From Acidovorax sp. SUPP3334 (GTDB lineage: Bacteria; Pseudomonadota; Gammaproteobacteria; Burkholderiales; Burkholderiaceae_C), in NCBI RefSeq assembly GCF_030159055.1, contig NZ_BQXQ01000007.1, positions 89,508 to 153,507 on the forward strand: a DNA stretch of 64,000 nucleotides. Direction: 5' to 3'. The notes beneath the pieces were generated by a model, which saw only the letters and a list, made by a program, of their open reading frames with translations, was not told where the DNA came from and searched no databases. How positions within the stretch are numbered: position 1 is the first letter of the stretch; the number at the start of each line of letters is the position of its first letter. A program made the translations under genes and the position numbers. Below are positions 35,283 through 44,321 of the stretch, piece by piece.

Positions 35283-35725
35283 ATCGAGCCCCAGGTGGAG
35301 GAATCGGGCAGACTGCCACGACGCCGAGGGGCGCGCACCTTGTAGGCCCCGGGCTCTGGCTGCGGCGTGCTGGTGGCAGGATTGCCAATGGTCAGCTTGC
35401 CATCGCGGATCGACTCCAGCAGCCGCAGGCTGGCCTTGTAGGTTTGCACCACGGCCTCGGGCAGTCCGCTGCCTTCGGGGCGGCGTGCATACAGGGCATG
35501 GCGCGCGAGCTGCACCACCAGGTCCTTGATCACGGTCGGCACGGGATCGAGCGGCAACGTGTAGCGCCCCCTCAGGTGCGCGTCCGCCAGTTCCTCGGCC
35601 TGGCGCACTGTGTCCTCGACCACCGCCTCGTTGATGTCCACGGCTTGGCCATCCTCGTTGGACAGCCACACCAGGGTCTGGCGAGGGATGGCGAGCAGCA
35701 GATCGGCCAGCGTGCAATAGCGCAT
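35279..35725 (-). CDS. head-tail connector, Mu gp36 (DUF1320) family
   Basis: A 148-residue helical protein. MRYCTLADLLLAIPRQTLVW and VRQAEELADAHLRGRYTLPL are diagnostic of DUF1320, the Mu gp36 adaptor that corresponds to lambda/HK97 gp6-type connectors. It follows the capsid gene by 7 bp. The C-terminal ~30 residues are an extended Pro/Arg-rich tail. Confidence 0.87.
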   Translation of the reverse strand: MRYCTLADLLLAIPRQTLVWLSNEDGQAVDINEAVVEDTVRQAEELADAHLRGRYTLPLDPVPTVIKDLVVQLARHALYARRPEGSGLPEAVVQTYKASLRLLESIRDGKLTIGNPATSTPQPEPGAYKVRAPRRRGSLPDSSTWGSI

Positions 35726-35732
35726 GACAGCG

Positions 35733-36710
35733 TCAGGCTTCTAGTTCGACCAGTGCGCCTGGCGCCAGGCAGATCGCCAGCGGGTTGGCCTGGGCTTCCA
35801 GGTCCCACCCCTTACCCATCTTGCGCGGCTCGGACTTGGCATAGAACGGCTTGCCCAGGGTATTGACCGTCTCGTTGTAGTTTCCCGGGGCGTTGTACAG
35901 TTTGAACAGACCGCGCACCACGGGCACCAGGCGGGCCTTGCCCAGCGGGATGAAGCGCTTGTCGCCCACAGCCGCGTTGCACTCGATGTGCTCGACGCCG
36001 CCGTAGACAAAGCCTTTGCGTACATCGCCGCCCAGGCGGTCGGAGGCTTCCTGGTAGTTCGCGTAAGCCTTCTCGACGTTCTTGTGCTTGACCAGCGCAT
36101 CCAGGTAGTCCTCGGCACAGTAGGCACGCCAGCCCGTGATCACCATGCCGGGCAGTTGCTTCTCGGCATGGCGCTTGGCTTCCATCAGCTTACCGCGCAC
36201 GTCCGTGGCTTCCGTGGCCAGCGCCGTGGTCACCTTCTTGGAAGCCACGCCGAATTCGTCGTAGAGGTCGAACAACACCGAACCATCGGAGTCCAGAATC
36301 TTGCCGCTGATGGCGCCCACGCGGTGGTACTCGCGCGTTGTCTCCAGGCGGTCGCGCATCTCCTGCAGGCGGTCGTTGATGACGGCGGCTTGGCTTTCCA
36401 CCGAGGTTTCCTCGCCGAAGCCCGCCAGGCCCTGCAGCTCAGTGGGCAGCACCTGGCCCGAGGTGGGCAGGTGAGGAATCTCGAAGGACCGGCGGGCTCG
36501 CTTGGAGCTTTTGGTGGGGGTGGGGTCGTCATTGCGGCTGACGGCAGGCACCAGCGAAAGCTGGCCGTTCTTCGACTCGACGATGACGGAGGTGGTGCTG
36601 ACGCCCGATTCAACGAACAGGCCCGACGAGCCGATCAGGCTGGGCGCGCGGGGCAGCAGGTTGATGGCGTCAGTCAGGCTGGCAAGCGTGAACAGGTCTT
36701 CCAAGGTCAT
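35733..36710 (-). CDS. major capsid protein (phage capsid protein E family)
   Basis: A 325-residue HK97-fold capsid protein of the lambda gpE-like family. MTLEDLFTLASLTDAINLLP, VIVESKNGQLSLVPAV and YCAEDYLDALVKHKNVEKAY are typical, as is the C-terminal KGWDLEAQANPLAICLAPGA. It follows the decoration protein in a lambda-like D-E order rather than Mu's T. Main structural component of the head. Confidence 0.92.
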   Translation of the reverse strand: MTLEDLFTLASLTDAINLLPRAPSLIGSSGLFVESGVSTTSVIVESKNGQLSLVPAVSRNDDPTPTKSSKRARRSFEIPHLPTSGQVLPTELQGLAGFGEETSVESQAAVINDRLQEMRDRLETTREYHRVGAISGKILDSDGSVLFDLYDEFGVASKKVTTALATEATDVRGKLMEAKRHAEKQLPGMVITGWRAYCAEDYLDALVKHKNVEKAYANYQEASDRLGGDVRKGFVYGGVEHIECNAAVGDKRFIPLGKARLVPVVRGLFKLYNAPGNYNETVNTLGKPFYAKSEPRKMGKGWDLEAQANPLAICLAPGALVELEA

Positions 36711-36734
36711 GGAAATCTCCGGGAGTTGATGGGG

Positions 36735-37103
36735 TCAGATGCGGCGGATGGCGACGATGCCGCGCGAGTCCAGGTCGGACAGTGCGGTGGCTTTCTGCGC
36801 GTCGGTGATACCTGCGGGCCATACCAGCTCGTCCAGGTCGAGCGTCGCGCCCCGCGGGATGGCGAGGCCCACGGTGTCGGCAGAGGTGGCGTCCACCTTC
36901 TCCGCAGCGACCGCATAGGCCACCTTGGCAGCGCCAGCGCCCGCAGGATCGAGCGCCTGCAGCTTGCCGCTGACCTTGGCGAGCACGGTGCCCATGGAGG
37001 ACACGGCTCCTGCAGCAAAGGTGAGGCGCTGCTTCGTCCAGTTGGGGGCCACCTCCACGATGAGCAGATCGGCGAGCGTCTTGGGTTGGTTGAAAGTCGG
37101 CAT
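36735..37103 (-). CDS. head decoration protein (lambda D-like)
   Basis: A 122-residue homologue of the lambda D-type head decoration proteins. The core runs KTLADLLIVEVAPNWTKQRL, FAAGAVSSMGTVLAKV and AAEKVDATSADTVGLAIPRG. It lies between the protease and the capsid gene, the usual place, and stabilises the expanded head. Confidence 0.87.
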   Translation of the reverse strand: MPTFNQPKTLADLLIVEVAPNWTKQRLTFAAGAVSSMGTVLAKVSGKLQALDPAGAGAAKVAYAVAAEKVDATSADTVGLAIPRGATLDLDELVWPAGITDAQKATALSDLDSRGIVAIRRI

Positions 37104-37125
37104 GGATACCTCGGCGGCGGTGGGT

Positions 37126-38118
37126 TTACTTGGCTGCGGCGCGGCGCTCAGCGTCCGCCTTGAGAGGGTTGGTGCCGGCGCTTGAAGCCGCGCGGCCCTT
37201 GCTGGCCTGTTCGCTGAAGTTCACGACGGGCGCGCAGTCGGCCAGGAACGCGCGGAAGGCATCGCCCAGCGGCTTGCGGCCGTCGCCCTCCCCGAAGGAA
37301 ACGGTCTGACCGTCCGCACCGGGCGATTCAGCGAAGTCGAGGAACGCCACCACGGCATCCTTGTGCAGCGGCTTGAACTTGCCGGTGTGCTGCTCGGCGA
37401 ACGCCACGTGGGTGGCATGGCGCTCGGCAGTTTGCCGGGCAGTGGCTTCGCGCTGCAGGCGCAGGTTTTCCGCGCGCAGGCGGTCGGCTTCTTCTTTGGT
37501 CACGGTGGACTCCTGGAGTGGTTCGGCGAACGCCGGGGATGGGGCGCTCTCGGCCTGCTGGGCCTGGTCGCGCAGGAAGTCGATTTCGTAGGCGGGCAGC
37601 ACCTGGTCGGCCACTTCCACGCCTTTCTCGCCAATGAGCCAGTCGCGCAGCCGGCGCCAAAGGCCCGAGTTGCTGGTGGCCGCCCAGTCAGCGAACTCGA
37701 CCACGCCGTCATTGCCCTCGGCGAAGGCAACCGAGCGCAGGCCCTTGACGGCGGGCGGCTGGGCGCCGAGAAAGCCTACGTGCTTGAGGTACCAGACGCC
37801 AGGCACGGGGTTAGCCGGGGCGTCGGGGGCATAGAAGCTGGAGCTGATCTTCTTGAAGCGACCTTGCTGCACCATCTCCGCGAAGGCAGGATCGACCTGG
37901 GCGGGGTCGGCGTGCAAGTCCTTGCCCTCGGCGAACGCCGACGACACCCAGCCGTAGGCGGGATCATCGGTGCGCGGGTGACCCACGACCAGAGGCGCCT
38001 CGTGCTTGGCGGGGTCGTATGCCGCGGCGCTGGCGGCGACGTCGGCCGCGGTGAGGGTGACTTTGTTGCCCGCCTGGTCGGAATGCGTACCAGCGGCGAA
38101 GATGTGCAGACGCTTCAT
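37126..38118 (-). CDS. head maturation protease with scaffold, Mu gpI family
   Basis: A 330-residue phage I-like protein. The N-terminal half is the protease domain: HIFAAGTHSDQAGNKVTLTA, PLVVGHPRTDDPAYGWVSSA and FKKISSSFYAPDAPANPVPG carry the conserved His and Ser motifs. The C-terminal half (KEEADRLRAENLRLQREATA onward) is a coiled-coil scaffold region. In Mu the scaffold protein Z is also made from an internal start in this gene; an internal product is plausible but not demonstrated here. It lies just after the 230-bp gap next to gpG. Confidence 0.88.
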   Translation of the reverse strand: MKRLHIFAAGTHSDQAGNKVTLTAADVAASAAAYDPAKHEAPLVVGHPRTDDPAYGWVSSAFAEGKDLHADPAQVDPAFAEMVQQGRFKKISSSFYAPDAPANPVPGVWYLKHVGFLGAQPPAVKGLRSVAFAEGNDGVVEFADWAATSNSGLWRRLRDWLIGEKGVEVADQVLPAYEIDFLRDQAQQAESAPSPAFAEPLQESTVTKEEADRLRAENLRLQREATARQTAERHATHVAFAEQHTGKFKPLHKDAVVAFLDFAESPGADGQTVSFGEGDGRKPLGDAFRAFLADCAPVVNFSEQASKGRAASSAGTNPLKADAERRAAAK

Positions 38119-38348
38119 GCCGCCGATGATCGGCAGCGCATGCAGTGGCGTCTTTTGAACCGGGGCAGAAACTCGCCCGGCAATCGGGCGGTGCCGGGGC
38201 AGGCGGCGCAGGCTATCGGAAGGCTGAACCGCAAAGCGCCGACAAGGCGTTTATAAACGCCGACAGCCCACCCATGGATCGCAGCCCGGCCGATGGGGGC
38301 GGCGCAGCACTGGAGCGCCTTGTGCGGGCCGTGGGCGCATGGCCCGCA
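38119..38348. other. 230-bp gap between gpG and protease genes, candidate gyrase-site region
   Basis: One of the longer non-coding stretches inside the late operon. It contains the perfect palindrome GGCGTTTATAAACGCC (38246-38261) and a small hairpin with arms CGCCCG / CGGGCG (38174-38190). In Mu the strong gyrase-binding site lies at the same G-I junction at the centre of the genome. Here the gap is about 0.9 kb from the prophage midpoint (about 37,285). Role is inference. Confidence 0.5.
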
Positions 38349-38861
38349 TTATCGGCGTGCGGCGCGCTGCAGATGGTCGAGCATGAGGGCTCGTATCTCG
38401 CGTTCGTCGGCGCCGCTCAAGCCCACGAACGGGCGTGCAGGAATGTCGCCCCAGAGGTGCGGAAAATCCTCCTTCGTGCCGCCGAACTGCATCATGGCTG
38501 CCTGCACCTTGTTGCTGCCCACCGTGACGCCCGTGGGGCCGACCACGGAATGGATTTCCGTGGAGAGCAACCGCGTTTCACCAATCAGCGGCTTCTTGCT
38601 GGCCATGCGCTGCTCGCCCCGTTTGTTCAGGGTGCCGTCCTTCTTGCGCATATTGGCACCGATCATCCGGCCCATGGTGACCGGGCTGTTGGGCTCCCAC
38701 GGCGTGCCGTCGGGTGCGGTGCTGGTCTCGAAACGCCGCCGCGTGGTGTTCACCAGCTCCTGACCAATGTCTTCGTACACCGGCAACAAATTGACTGCGG
38801 CGCTTTGCAGCTGGCGCAGCCCTTGCTGGAAGCCCGCAGCATCGAGGCCGACAACGATCAT
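38349..38861 (-). CDS. virion morphogenesis protein, Mu gpG family
   Basis: A 170-residue protein of the phage virion morphogenesis family (Mu gpG, P2 gpS-like tail completion). Key segments: LVNTTRRRFETSTAPDGTPW, KPLIGETRLLSTEIHSVVGP and MQFGGTKEDFPHLWGDIPAR with PARPFVGLS. It overlaps gpF by four bases (ATGA). The start at 38861 (MIVVGLDAAG) has family support; the longer frame upstream is the shadow of gpF. Confidence 0.88.
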   Translation of the reverse strand: MIVVGLDAAGFQQGLRQLQSAAVNLLPVYEDIGQELVNTTRRRFETSTAPDGTPWEPNSPVTMGRMIGANMRKKDGTLNKRGEQRMASKKPLIGETRLLSTEIHSVVGPTGVTVGSNKVQAAMMQFGGTKEDFPHLWGDIPARPFVGLSGADEREIRALMLDHLQRAARR

Positions 38862-39667
38862 GGCTTGCCCCCTTGATCCAAATGCGTGCGCAACGCTTGC
38901 GCCAGGCGTGCGGGGTAGCGCACCAGCCGGGCCTCCACCATGGACTGCAGGCTGACCCCGGACGCGGCAGCGGCGCCGGGCGCGTAGTCCCATCCGTACT
39001 GCACGCCCTTGGGCAAGGTGACGATCTCGCCCGTGCCAGGCACGGTGTAGTCGTAGGTACCATCGTCTGGCGCCTGGTCGGGGCCATTCTTGCCCAGGCG
39101 CTGCAGCTCGCGCTCGCCAATGGCTTCCACGATGCACTGGCAACCCCAGCCGTTGGGGCCGTAGTGCGTACGCCACCACGGGTGGTCGGCTGGCAGCACG
39201 GTGCCGTTCCATGCCTTGTGTTCCAGGCGCGGGTTTTCGATAGAGCGGTGCACGTAGCGCCAATAGGGGCGTGATTGCAGCACATCGGGCTGGGTCATCT
39301 GCGCCCAGCGCCCGGCCGCGTGGCTCACGCGCAGGTTGGTGGTGTAGATGGTGCGCGTGCGCCAGGCAACGCCTGCAGCACTGCCTTCGCCCGTCCACCC
39401 CGTCCAGCCGTGGCGCGCCACGATGCCGTCGAACTGCTCGCGGAACCAGCCGATGGTTTTGCCATCGTCGATGGCCTGCTTCACCGCGGCGTGCAGATCG
39501 GCCAGCAGGTCCGCGCGCATGACGCCTGCGACCACGAAGGCGCGATCATGGGCCGCGCCCACGATGTCGTCATAGTCCTCAGTCGGCAGCGCGAGCTTGG
39601 CGCGCATGAAGCTGGCCTGCTGCGCGAACGGCAGGCGGAACGCCGCCTGCAGCAACTCACTCGCCAT
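38858..39667 (-). CDS. minor head protein, Mu gpF-like (gp30)
   Basis: A 269-residue head-morphogenesis protein of the Mu F family. The helical N-terminal half (LQAAFRLPFAQQASFMRAKL) is followed by WRTRTIYTTNLRVSHAAGRW and RVSHA...RPYWRYVHRSIENPR, then the Cys/Trp-rich ADHPWWRTHYGPNGWGCQC, the family's most conserved region. It is 269 residues, shorter than Mu gpF (about 425) but normal for BcepMu-like phages. Overlaps the portal gene by 11 bp. Confidence 0.88.
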   Translation of the reverse strand: MASELLQAAFRLPFAQQASFMRAKLALPTEDYDDIVGAAHDRAFVVAGVMRADLLADLHAAVKQAIDDGKTIGWFREQFDGIVARHGWTGWTGEGSAAGVAWRTRTIYTTNLRVSHAAGRWAQMTQPDVLQSRPYWRYVHRSIENPRLEHKAWNGTVLPADHPWWRTHYGPNGWGCQCIVEAIGERELQRLGKNGPDQAPDDGTYDYTVPGTGEIVTLPKGVQYGWDYAPGAAAASGVSLQSMVEARLVRYPARLAQALRTHLDQGGKP

Positions 39668-41177
39668 CGGCCACCTCGGCGCGCCCGGCGAGCTGGGCGC
39701 AGGACAGGGCCAATGTCATGGCCTGCACCAGGCGGTCGTCGTCCAGCTCCGCGAACTCGGCCACCAGTGCATTGGGCAGTTCGGCCAGGCTGGCCGTGCG
39801 ATGAACCACGCTGCGGATGCGGGTCACCCATGCGTCCACGATGGGCTGGCCCACGGTGGCAAGCATGGGTGCCACCGTGGCGGCATAGTCGGGCGCGTCC
39901 TGTGGCTCCGAGAATGCGACCGCAGCCGGGGGCTGGCCCAGCGGAGCGATGGGCACTGCGGCCGAGGGCAGTAGATCCCCATCCTGCAGTTTGTAGGCGC
40001 GGGTGAAGTACTGCGGCGTGAAGCGGGCGCCGGCCTTGGCCAGGTTCTCGTCCCGCTCGGCCATGACCTGGTTGACTTCATCCTCTGCCCACATGCTGTA
40101 GAGCGGAGGCTCGCCGCCCCAGTTCAGGTCTACCGTCCAGGCGATCAGTTGGTTGATGGCGGCGCACGCGATGCCGGCATCGGCGTCTCGGATGTCGTCC
40201 GTCACGTCCTGGCCCGCCGTGGCGCTGGCATGGTTGGTCTCGGCCTCGGTGGTCTGGTTCTGGCCCAGCAGCGCGATGGACACTTCGCTGCGCATGTGGG
40301 TCAGGAACTCGCGGTACACCTCGGCCGATCCCGCCTTGCCCGCCGCCTCCACGATGGAGATGGACGAGTCGTCCGGGATCACGGCCACCGCGTCCTGGAT
40401 CATGGCCTCCAGCATGTCCAGAAGCCGCTCGGTGGCCTGGTCGTCGCTGCTGCGTGGCTGCTTGCCTACCAGCCAAGGCGTGCCGTACTTTTCAAGGAAG
40501 CGGAACCAGAAGTCCATGCCGCCTTGCTTGAACTTGGTGGCCCAGAAGGTGCGTGCCAGGTCGGCCTGGCCGTAGGGGTTCTCGTAGCTCGGGTCTTGGC
40601 AAGGCAGCAGGAATTTGCGGTCTTCGACCAGCTCGCCCAGGCGCCCGGCCTCGCGCGACATGAAGCGCAGACGGTTCTCTGCATCGAAGGCGAACCACTC
40701 GGGCGGTTTGCCCACGACGTCCACCGGCACGATCAAGCCGCCCACGCGACCCCACATCACCTCCAGCGGTTGGTAGCCGTAGAGTGGCGCGTCGAGCGCT
40801 TCGCCCAGCAGCCCCCCCATGTCCAGGTCTGCCAACAGCGATTGCACGGACTTGGCCACGCGCGATTTGGCCTGGCCCCGGTTCAGGTCGGACTTCATGG
40901 CGCGCACTGCGGCTTTGCGGCGCCGCACGCAGCCGCCCACATGGGGGTCGGTGCGCAAGTCGCGGTACACCTGCATGCTCTTGCCGAGCTTGCGCAGCAC
41001 GGGGTCGGGGTTGGGCAGCACGCTCAGGTCGAACCCGAAGCCCGAGCCGGCGCCTGCCGCAGTGCGCCGCGTGGCAACGGCCGGGCCGGTCAGGGCCTTG
41101 CTGGCGGATTCGCTGAATGCGTGAAATCCGCCATTGGGCATATATAGCCCTGTGGCGGGAGAGCGTTGGAGAGTCAT
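39657..41177 (-). CDS. portal protein (Mu gp29, DUF935 family)
   Basis: A 506-residue portal protein of the DUF935 family. Typical segments include LDAPLYGYQPLEVMWGRVGG, KFKQGGMDFWFRFLEKYGTP with WLVGKQPR, SIALLGQNQTTEAETNHASA, and AINQLIAWTVDLNWGGEPPL. The portal forms the dodecameric vertex through which DNA is packaged. It is coupled to the terminase gene by a four-base overlap. Confidence 0.92.
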   Translation of the reverse strand: MTLQRSPATGLYMPNGGFHAFSESASKALTGPAVATRRTAAGAGSGFGFDLSVLPNPDPVLRKLGKSMQVYRDLRTDPHVGGCVRRRKAAVRAMKSDLNRGQAKSRVAKSVQSLLADLDMGGLLGEALDAPLYGYQPLEVMWGRVGGLIVPVDVVGKPPEWFAFDAENRLRFMSREAGRLGELVEDRKFLLPCQDPSYENPYGQADLARTFWATKFKQGGMDFWFRFLEKYGTPWLVGKQPRSSDDQATERLLDMLEAMIQDAVAVIPDDSSISIVEAAGKAGSAEVYREFLTHMRSEVSIALLGQNQTTEAETNHASATAGQDVTDDIRDADAGIACAAINQLIAWTVDLNWGGEPPLYSMWAEDEVNQVMAERDENLAKAGARFTPQYFTRAYKLQDGDLLPSAAVPIAPLGQPPAAVAFSEPQDAPDYAATVAPMLATVGQPIVDAWVTRIRSVVHRTASLAELPNALVAEFAELDDDRLVQAMTLALSCAQLAGRAEVADGE

Positions 41178-42787
41178 AGCCAGCGGCTTCCTTGCGTTTT
41201 GTTGCCGCGTCGGCGGCGGGATTTGGCGGTGACCGGCCCCTTGTTCAGCTCACGGCTGGCGTAATGCGCAAGGGCCAAGGCCACCGCCATGTCGCCGTGG
41301 CGCTTGCCCTTGTCGGCGCCGGTGGTGCGGCTCTCGGGGATGCGCGGCACGCCCTTGATGATCTCGACCAGGCGAAGGTCGCCCAGCACGTCGGCATGCT
41401 TGGGCAGCTCGTCCAGCGTGCCGTCTTCCAGCGCTGCCTTGACCGGGGGCATGTTCTCCCGGTACCAGGCCTCGGTCAGCATGACTTGCTGGATGCGGCT
41501 GGGGCCAAACTTCTGCATGGCCCGCTCGGCCAGATACTGGCCATTGCCACGGGCGTCAAAGGCCCCCCCGCGAAAATTCGGCAGGCCCTCGAGCAGGTAG
41601 TTGCAGATTTGCTCCTGCTGCTGGAACGGTACGTTGCGCAGCTCCAGGATGAATGGCGGTGTCAGGCGCAGGTTCTCGCGCTGCAGCAACGGCACATGCA
41701 CAGACAGGTCGCCCGTGCGGCCGAAGTCCTCGCCGTTGTAGCTGATAGCGTCTTGGGGCAGCTTGTCCAGCAAGGGCTTGAGCTGCTCCTCCATCCAGGT
41801 CTGGCACTCGGCTTGGCGCACATGGTCGGGCAATACCTCGAAGCCCGGCTGGCATTCCCAGCGAACGATGGGCGTAAAGGGTGACATGCGCGACTCAATC
41901 AGCGCGCGGCTGAGCCATGCGCCGCCACTGTTCTTGGGCACGCAGCCGTACTCTTCCTCGGCGCTTTCGATATTGGGCGCGTTCTTGTACAGGTCATCGC
42001 GCCACTTCTTTTGCGCCTCTGGGCTCCAGGTCTGGCCGGTCACGTAGCAAATGCGTTGGTACAGGCCGTCTGCAATGGCATCGTCCAGGGTGATGCGGTG
42101 GATGCTGTAGTCCTTCTTGCCTTCGCGGGCGTCCTTGATGTAGTCGTTGAACGGGCTGTCCACCCCGTTGTGAGTGCTGATCAAGCGCACCTTGTTGCCC
42201 CACATGGTCAGGGCCAGCGCGGCTTTGAGCAGCTCCTCCAGCGCCTCATGGAAAGCCGCTTCGTCGATCACCACATCGCCCTGAAGGCCGCGCAGATTGG
42301 AAGGCCGGCTGGACAGGGCCTGGATCTTGAACCCCGACTTGGGGAAGCGGATCATGTAGGTGAGGATTTCTTCCTTCTTGCCCTCATCCCAGAACGTTTG
42401 TTCGTACACATCGGCCTGGGCCAGTTCATTGAATGCCTTGGCAAACAGCGCGCAGGCGGCGATGTACTCCAGCGCCATCTCTTTCTTGCTGCCCACATAG
42501 AAAGTGTTGCAGCCCTGGCGGCGGCGTGGGCGCGCTGCCCTGACAACGTTGCGGCCAGCCTCTGCCCAGGTCAGCCCGGTGCGGCGACTTTTCTCGGCGA
42601 TCATGATCTGCGATTCGTCCGCAAACCAGCGCTGCTGGTAAGGCAGGAAAACCGGCTCGTCGGCAGGAATGGCGTCAGCCACGTCCTGGGGCACCACCAC
42701 CCCGGCCAGCTCCAGCTCGTGGGCCAGGTCGATCTTGCGGGGCTGCCCAAGGGGCTCCAGCGGCCGTCCGTTGTTGGCCACGGTCAT
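41174..42787 (-). CDS. terminase large subunit (Mu gp28 family)
   Basis: A 537-residue packaging motor. The ATPase domain shows a Walker A-like EKSRRTGLT at residues 65-73 and Walker B DVVIDEAAF at 171-179 with catalytic E176. The RNase H-like nuclease domain begins near GEDFGRTGDLSV (352-363; D354 is a likely metal ligand) and continues to the C-terminus. For a transposable phage it would cut host DNA beyond the phage ends in headful packaging, as in Mu; this is family knowledge. Overlaps both neighbours by four bases. Confidence 0.93.
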   Translation of the reverse strand: MTVANNGRPLEPLGQPRKIDLAHELELAGVVVPQDVADAIPADEPVFLPYQQRWFADESQIMIAEKSRRTGLTWAEAGRNVVRAARPRRRQGCNTFYVGSKKEMALEYIAACALFAKAFNELAQADVYEQTFWDEGKKEEILTYMIRFPKSGFKIQALSSRPSNLRGLQGDVVIDEAAFHEALEELLKAALALTMWGNKVRLISTHNGVDSPFNDYIKDAREGKKDYSIHRITLDDAIADGLYQRICYVTGQTWSPEAQKKWRDDLYKNAPNIESAEEEYGCVPKNSGGAWLSRALIESRMSPFTPIVRWECQPGFEVLPDHVRQAECQTWMEEQLKPLLDKLPQDAISYNGEDFGRTGDLSVHVPLLQRENLRLTPPFILELRNVPFQQQEQICNYLLEGLPNFRGGAFDARGNGQYLAERAMQKFGPSRIQQVMLTEAWYRENMPPVKAALEDGTLDELPKHADVLGDLRLVEIIKGVPRIPESRTTGADKGKRHGDMAVALALAHYASRELNKGPVTAKSRRRRGNKTQGSRWL

Positions 42788-43380
42788 TCCTTGCCCAGCA
42801 GGATGCGGCGAATGCGCACCTCCATCTGCTCGCTCAGGCCATCGGCGCCGCGTAGTTCTTGAAGGCGGTCTTGCTGCTCGACGAGTTGCTGCTCGCGGGC
42901 GGCCTTGGCAATGCGAGCCTCCTCGTCGGCCTGGAACTTCTTCAGATTCACCGAGCTGCGTGTGAGCGTGGCGATGTTCTTGGCAGCGGCCGACAGCATG
43001 CTCACGCGCTCGGCGGGATCCATCGGATTTTCAGGGTCGCCACCGGCCTCCTGAATGTCCAGGATGGCTTCAAAAAGTTCGGTTTGAATCAGCGCGGTGA
43101 GGGCCTCGCTGCGGGCGTCTTTATCGTCCCCGGCCTGCGCCTGGATGATCTTGGCGGCTTCGGTGCTGGCGCGGATGGCCGCAAGCCGGCGATCCAGCTT
43201 GGAGCCGTAGCGGTGCAGCGCCGTGCGGCTGGGCAGTTGGCCCGCCTGTGCCTCGGCCGGAAAGCGTGCCTGCAGGTCGCGGATCATCTCGTCGAGGGTC
43301 TGCGCGCCGGTGGCGATCATGGCCTCGATGTACGTTTTGATGTCGGCCGGCAGGCGGCTCACGGTGCTCTTTCGTCCCAT
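42784..43380 (-). CDS. terminase small subunit (Mu gp27, DUF3486 family)
   Basis: A 198-residue protein of the DUF3486 family. The N-terminus MGRKSTVSRLPADIKTYIEA contains the HTH-like start of the family, followed by LPSRTALHRYGSKLDRRLAA. The remainder is coiled coil (LQELRGADGLSEQMEVRIRR). It probably recognises the packaging start near the early (right) end of the phage. Coupled to the large subunit by a four-base overlap. Confidence 0.88.
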   Translation of the reverse strand: MGRKSTVSRLPADIKTYIEAMIATGAQTLDEMIRDLQARFPAEAQAGQLPSRTALHRYGSKLDRRLAAIRASTEAAKIIQAQAGDDKDARSEALTALIQTELFEAILDIQEAGGDPENPMDPAERVSMLSAAAKNIATLTRSSVNLKKFQADEEARIAKAAREQQLVEQQDRLQELRGADGLSEQMEVRIRRILLGKE

Positions 43381-43387
43381 GCTCCGG

Positions 43388-43702
43388 TCACCAGTATTTG
43401 GCCGGGCGCGAGATGCCGGGCTCGCAGTCGATGGTGTACTCCGCCACGTCAGTGCCGAAGCGCGTCAGGTCTGCAAACCAGCGGCCGCTGGGCTGCTTGT
43501 CGAGCCTGACCAGGTGGCGGCCTCCCAGGTAGTCCAGCTCGCGGCGCAACTCCAACGGCGTGGCATCGGGGTACTCGCTTTGCGCGACAGACAGGATCGG
43601 GCCTTCAAACGCGCCGACGGGCCGTGCGTTGTTGAGCGTTAGCAAAATGAGCCAGCGCAGCGCTTCGCGCCGGATGCGTGCTTGGTCGATAACGGGGTTC
43701 AT
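43388..43702 (-). CDS. phage protein upstream of terminase, winged-helix-like
   Basis: A 104-residue protein, MNPVIDQARIRREALRWLIL, with SEYPDATPLELRRELDYLGG and HLVRLDKQPSGRWFADLTRF. The pattern of helices followed by a beta wing is like a small winged-helix domain, and similar genes precede gp27 in Mu-like phages. No DNA-binding role is demonstrated. Overlaps the DUF2730-like gene by four bases. Confidence 0.72.
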   Translation of the reverse strand: MNPVIDQARIRREALRWLILLTLNNARPVGAFEGPILSVAQSEYPDATPLELRRELDYLGGRHLVRLDKQPSGRWFADLTRFGTDVAEYTIDCEPGISRPAKYW

Positions 43703-44091
43703 GGTCGGAGGCTTCCCTGGTTGATGATTCCGCGCAGTTGGGCGTTTTCGAGCTTGCCGGCCAGGCCATCGAGCTTGGCTTCGATGATCGACTGGCCGCG
43801 GATGTAGTCGTCGCGCATGACGTACTTCATGGGAAGCTCCGCAAACTGCTTGAGCATTTCGCGTTCGACGCGCTGCCACTGCAGCGTTTCTTCGCGGTTG
43901 ACCTGTTCGATGCCGTCCAGGCGGTCGGTGAGTTGCTTGTGTTGGGCAGTACGAGCGCCCTCTTGCGTGGCAAAGCGCTCGTCCAGGTTCTTCTGCACCA
44001 AGTTCAGGAACATGTACGCCGCTGCGCTGCAAAAGCTCAGGAACCCGATCAGCAAGCCCACCAAGTGCCAAAAATCCACTGAGATGGTCAT
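43699..44091 (-). CDS. DUF2730-like membrane/coiled-coil protein (Mu gp25/26 position)
   Basis: A 130-residue protein with one N-terminal membrane segment (FWHLVGLLIGFLSFCSAAAY) followed by a coiled coil (NLDERFATQEGARTAQHKQL, DRLDGIEQVNREETLQW). It matches the DUF2730 pattern found just upstream of the terminase genes in transposable phages. The function is unknown. Start at 44091 chosen because MTISVDFWHL begins the membrane segment. Confidence 0.75.
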   Translation of the reverse strand: MTISVDFWHLVGLLIGFLSFCSAAAYMFLNLVQKNLDERFATQEGARTAQHKQLTDRLDGIEQVNREETLQWQRVEREMLKQFAELPMKYVMRDDYIRGQSIIEAKLDGLAGKLENAQLRGIINQGSLRP

Positions 44092-44321
44092 TGCCGTGTC
44101 TTTCGTTCCTGACGCGTTTGGCACGCCACACAGAATCTGCAGCCCGGCGCCGCCTGGCGCCGGGTCTCGGGAATGGTTTCGCCGCAGCCGCTCGCCTGGC
44201 AGACGGCGGCCGAGTCGGCAGCAGTCTTGCCGGCCAGGCCGGCCCTGCGGTGGTGGTCGCGCAGCGCATCGGCGAGCAATTCAGTCTCGTGCGCTTGTGC
44301 ACGGTCAACGTCGTCAGTCAA
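44088..44321 (-). CDS. TraR/DksA-type zinc-finger protein
   Basis: A 77-residue protein with a C-terminal four-cysteine finger: CQASGCGETIPETRRQAAPG then CRFCVACQ. The N-terminal helix TDDVDRAQAHETELLADAL is the coiled-coil tip found in TraR-like proteins that bind the RNA polymerase secondary channel. Start is a TTG (44321) overlapping the o-spanin stop as TTGA; there is no Met further in before the conserved region. Phage TraR/DksA proteins can alter host promoter response without ppGpp. Confidence 0.82.
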   Translation of the reverse strand: MTDDVDRAQAHETELLADALRDHHRRAGLAGKTAADSAAVCQASGCGETIPETRRQAAPGCRFCVACQTRQERKTRQ

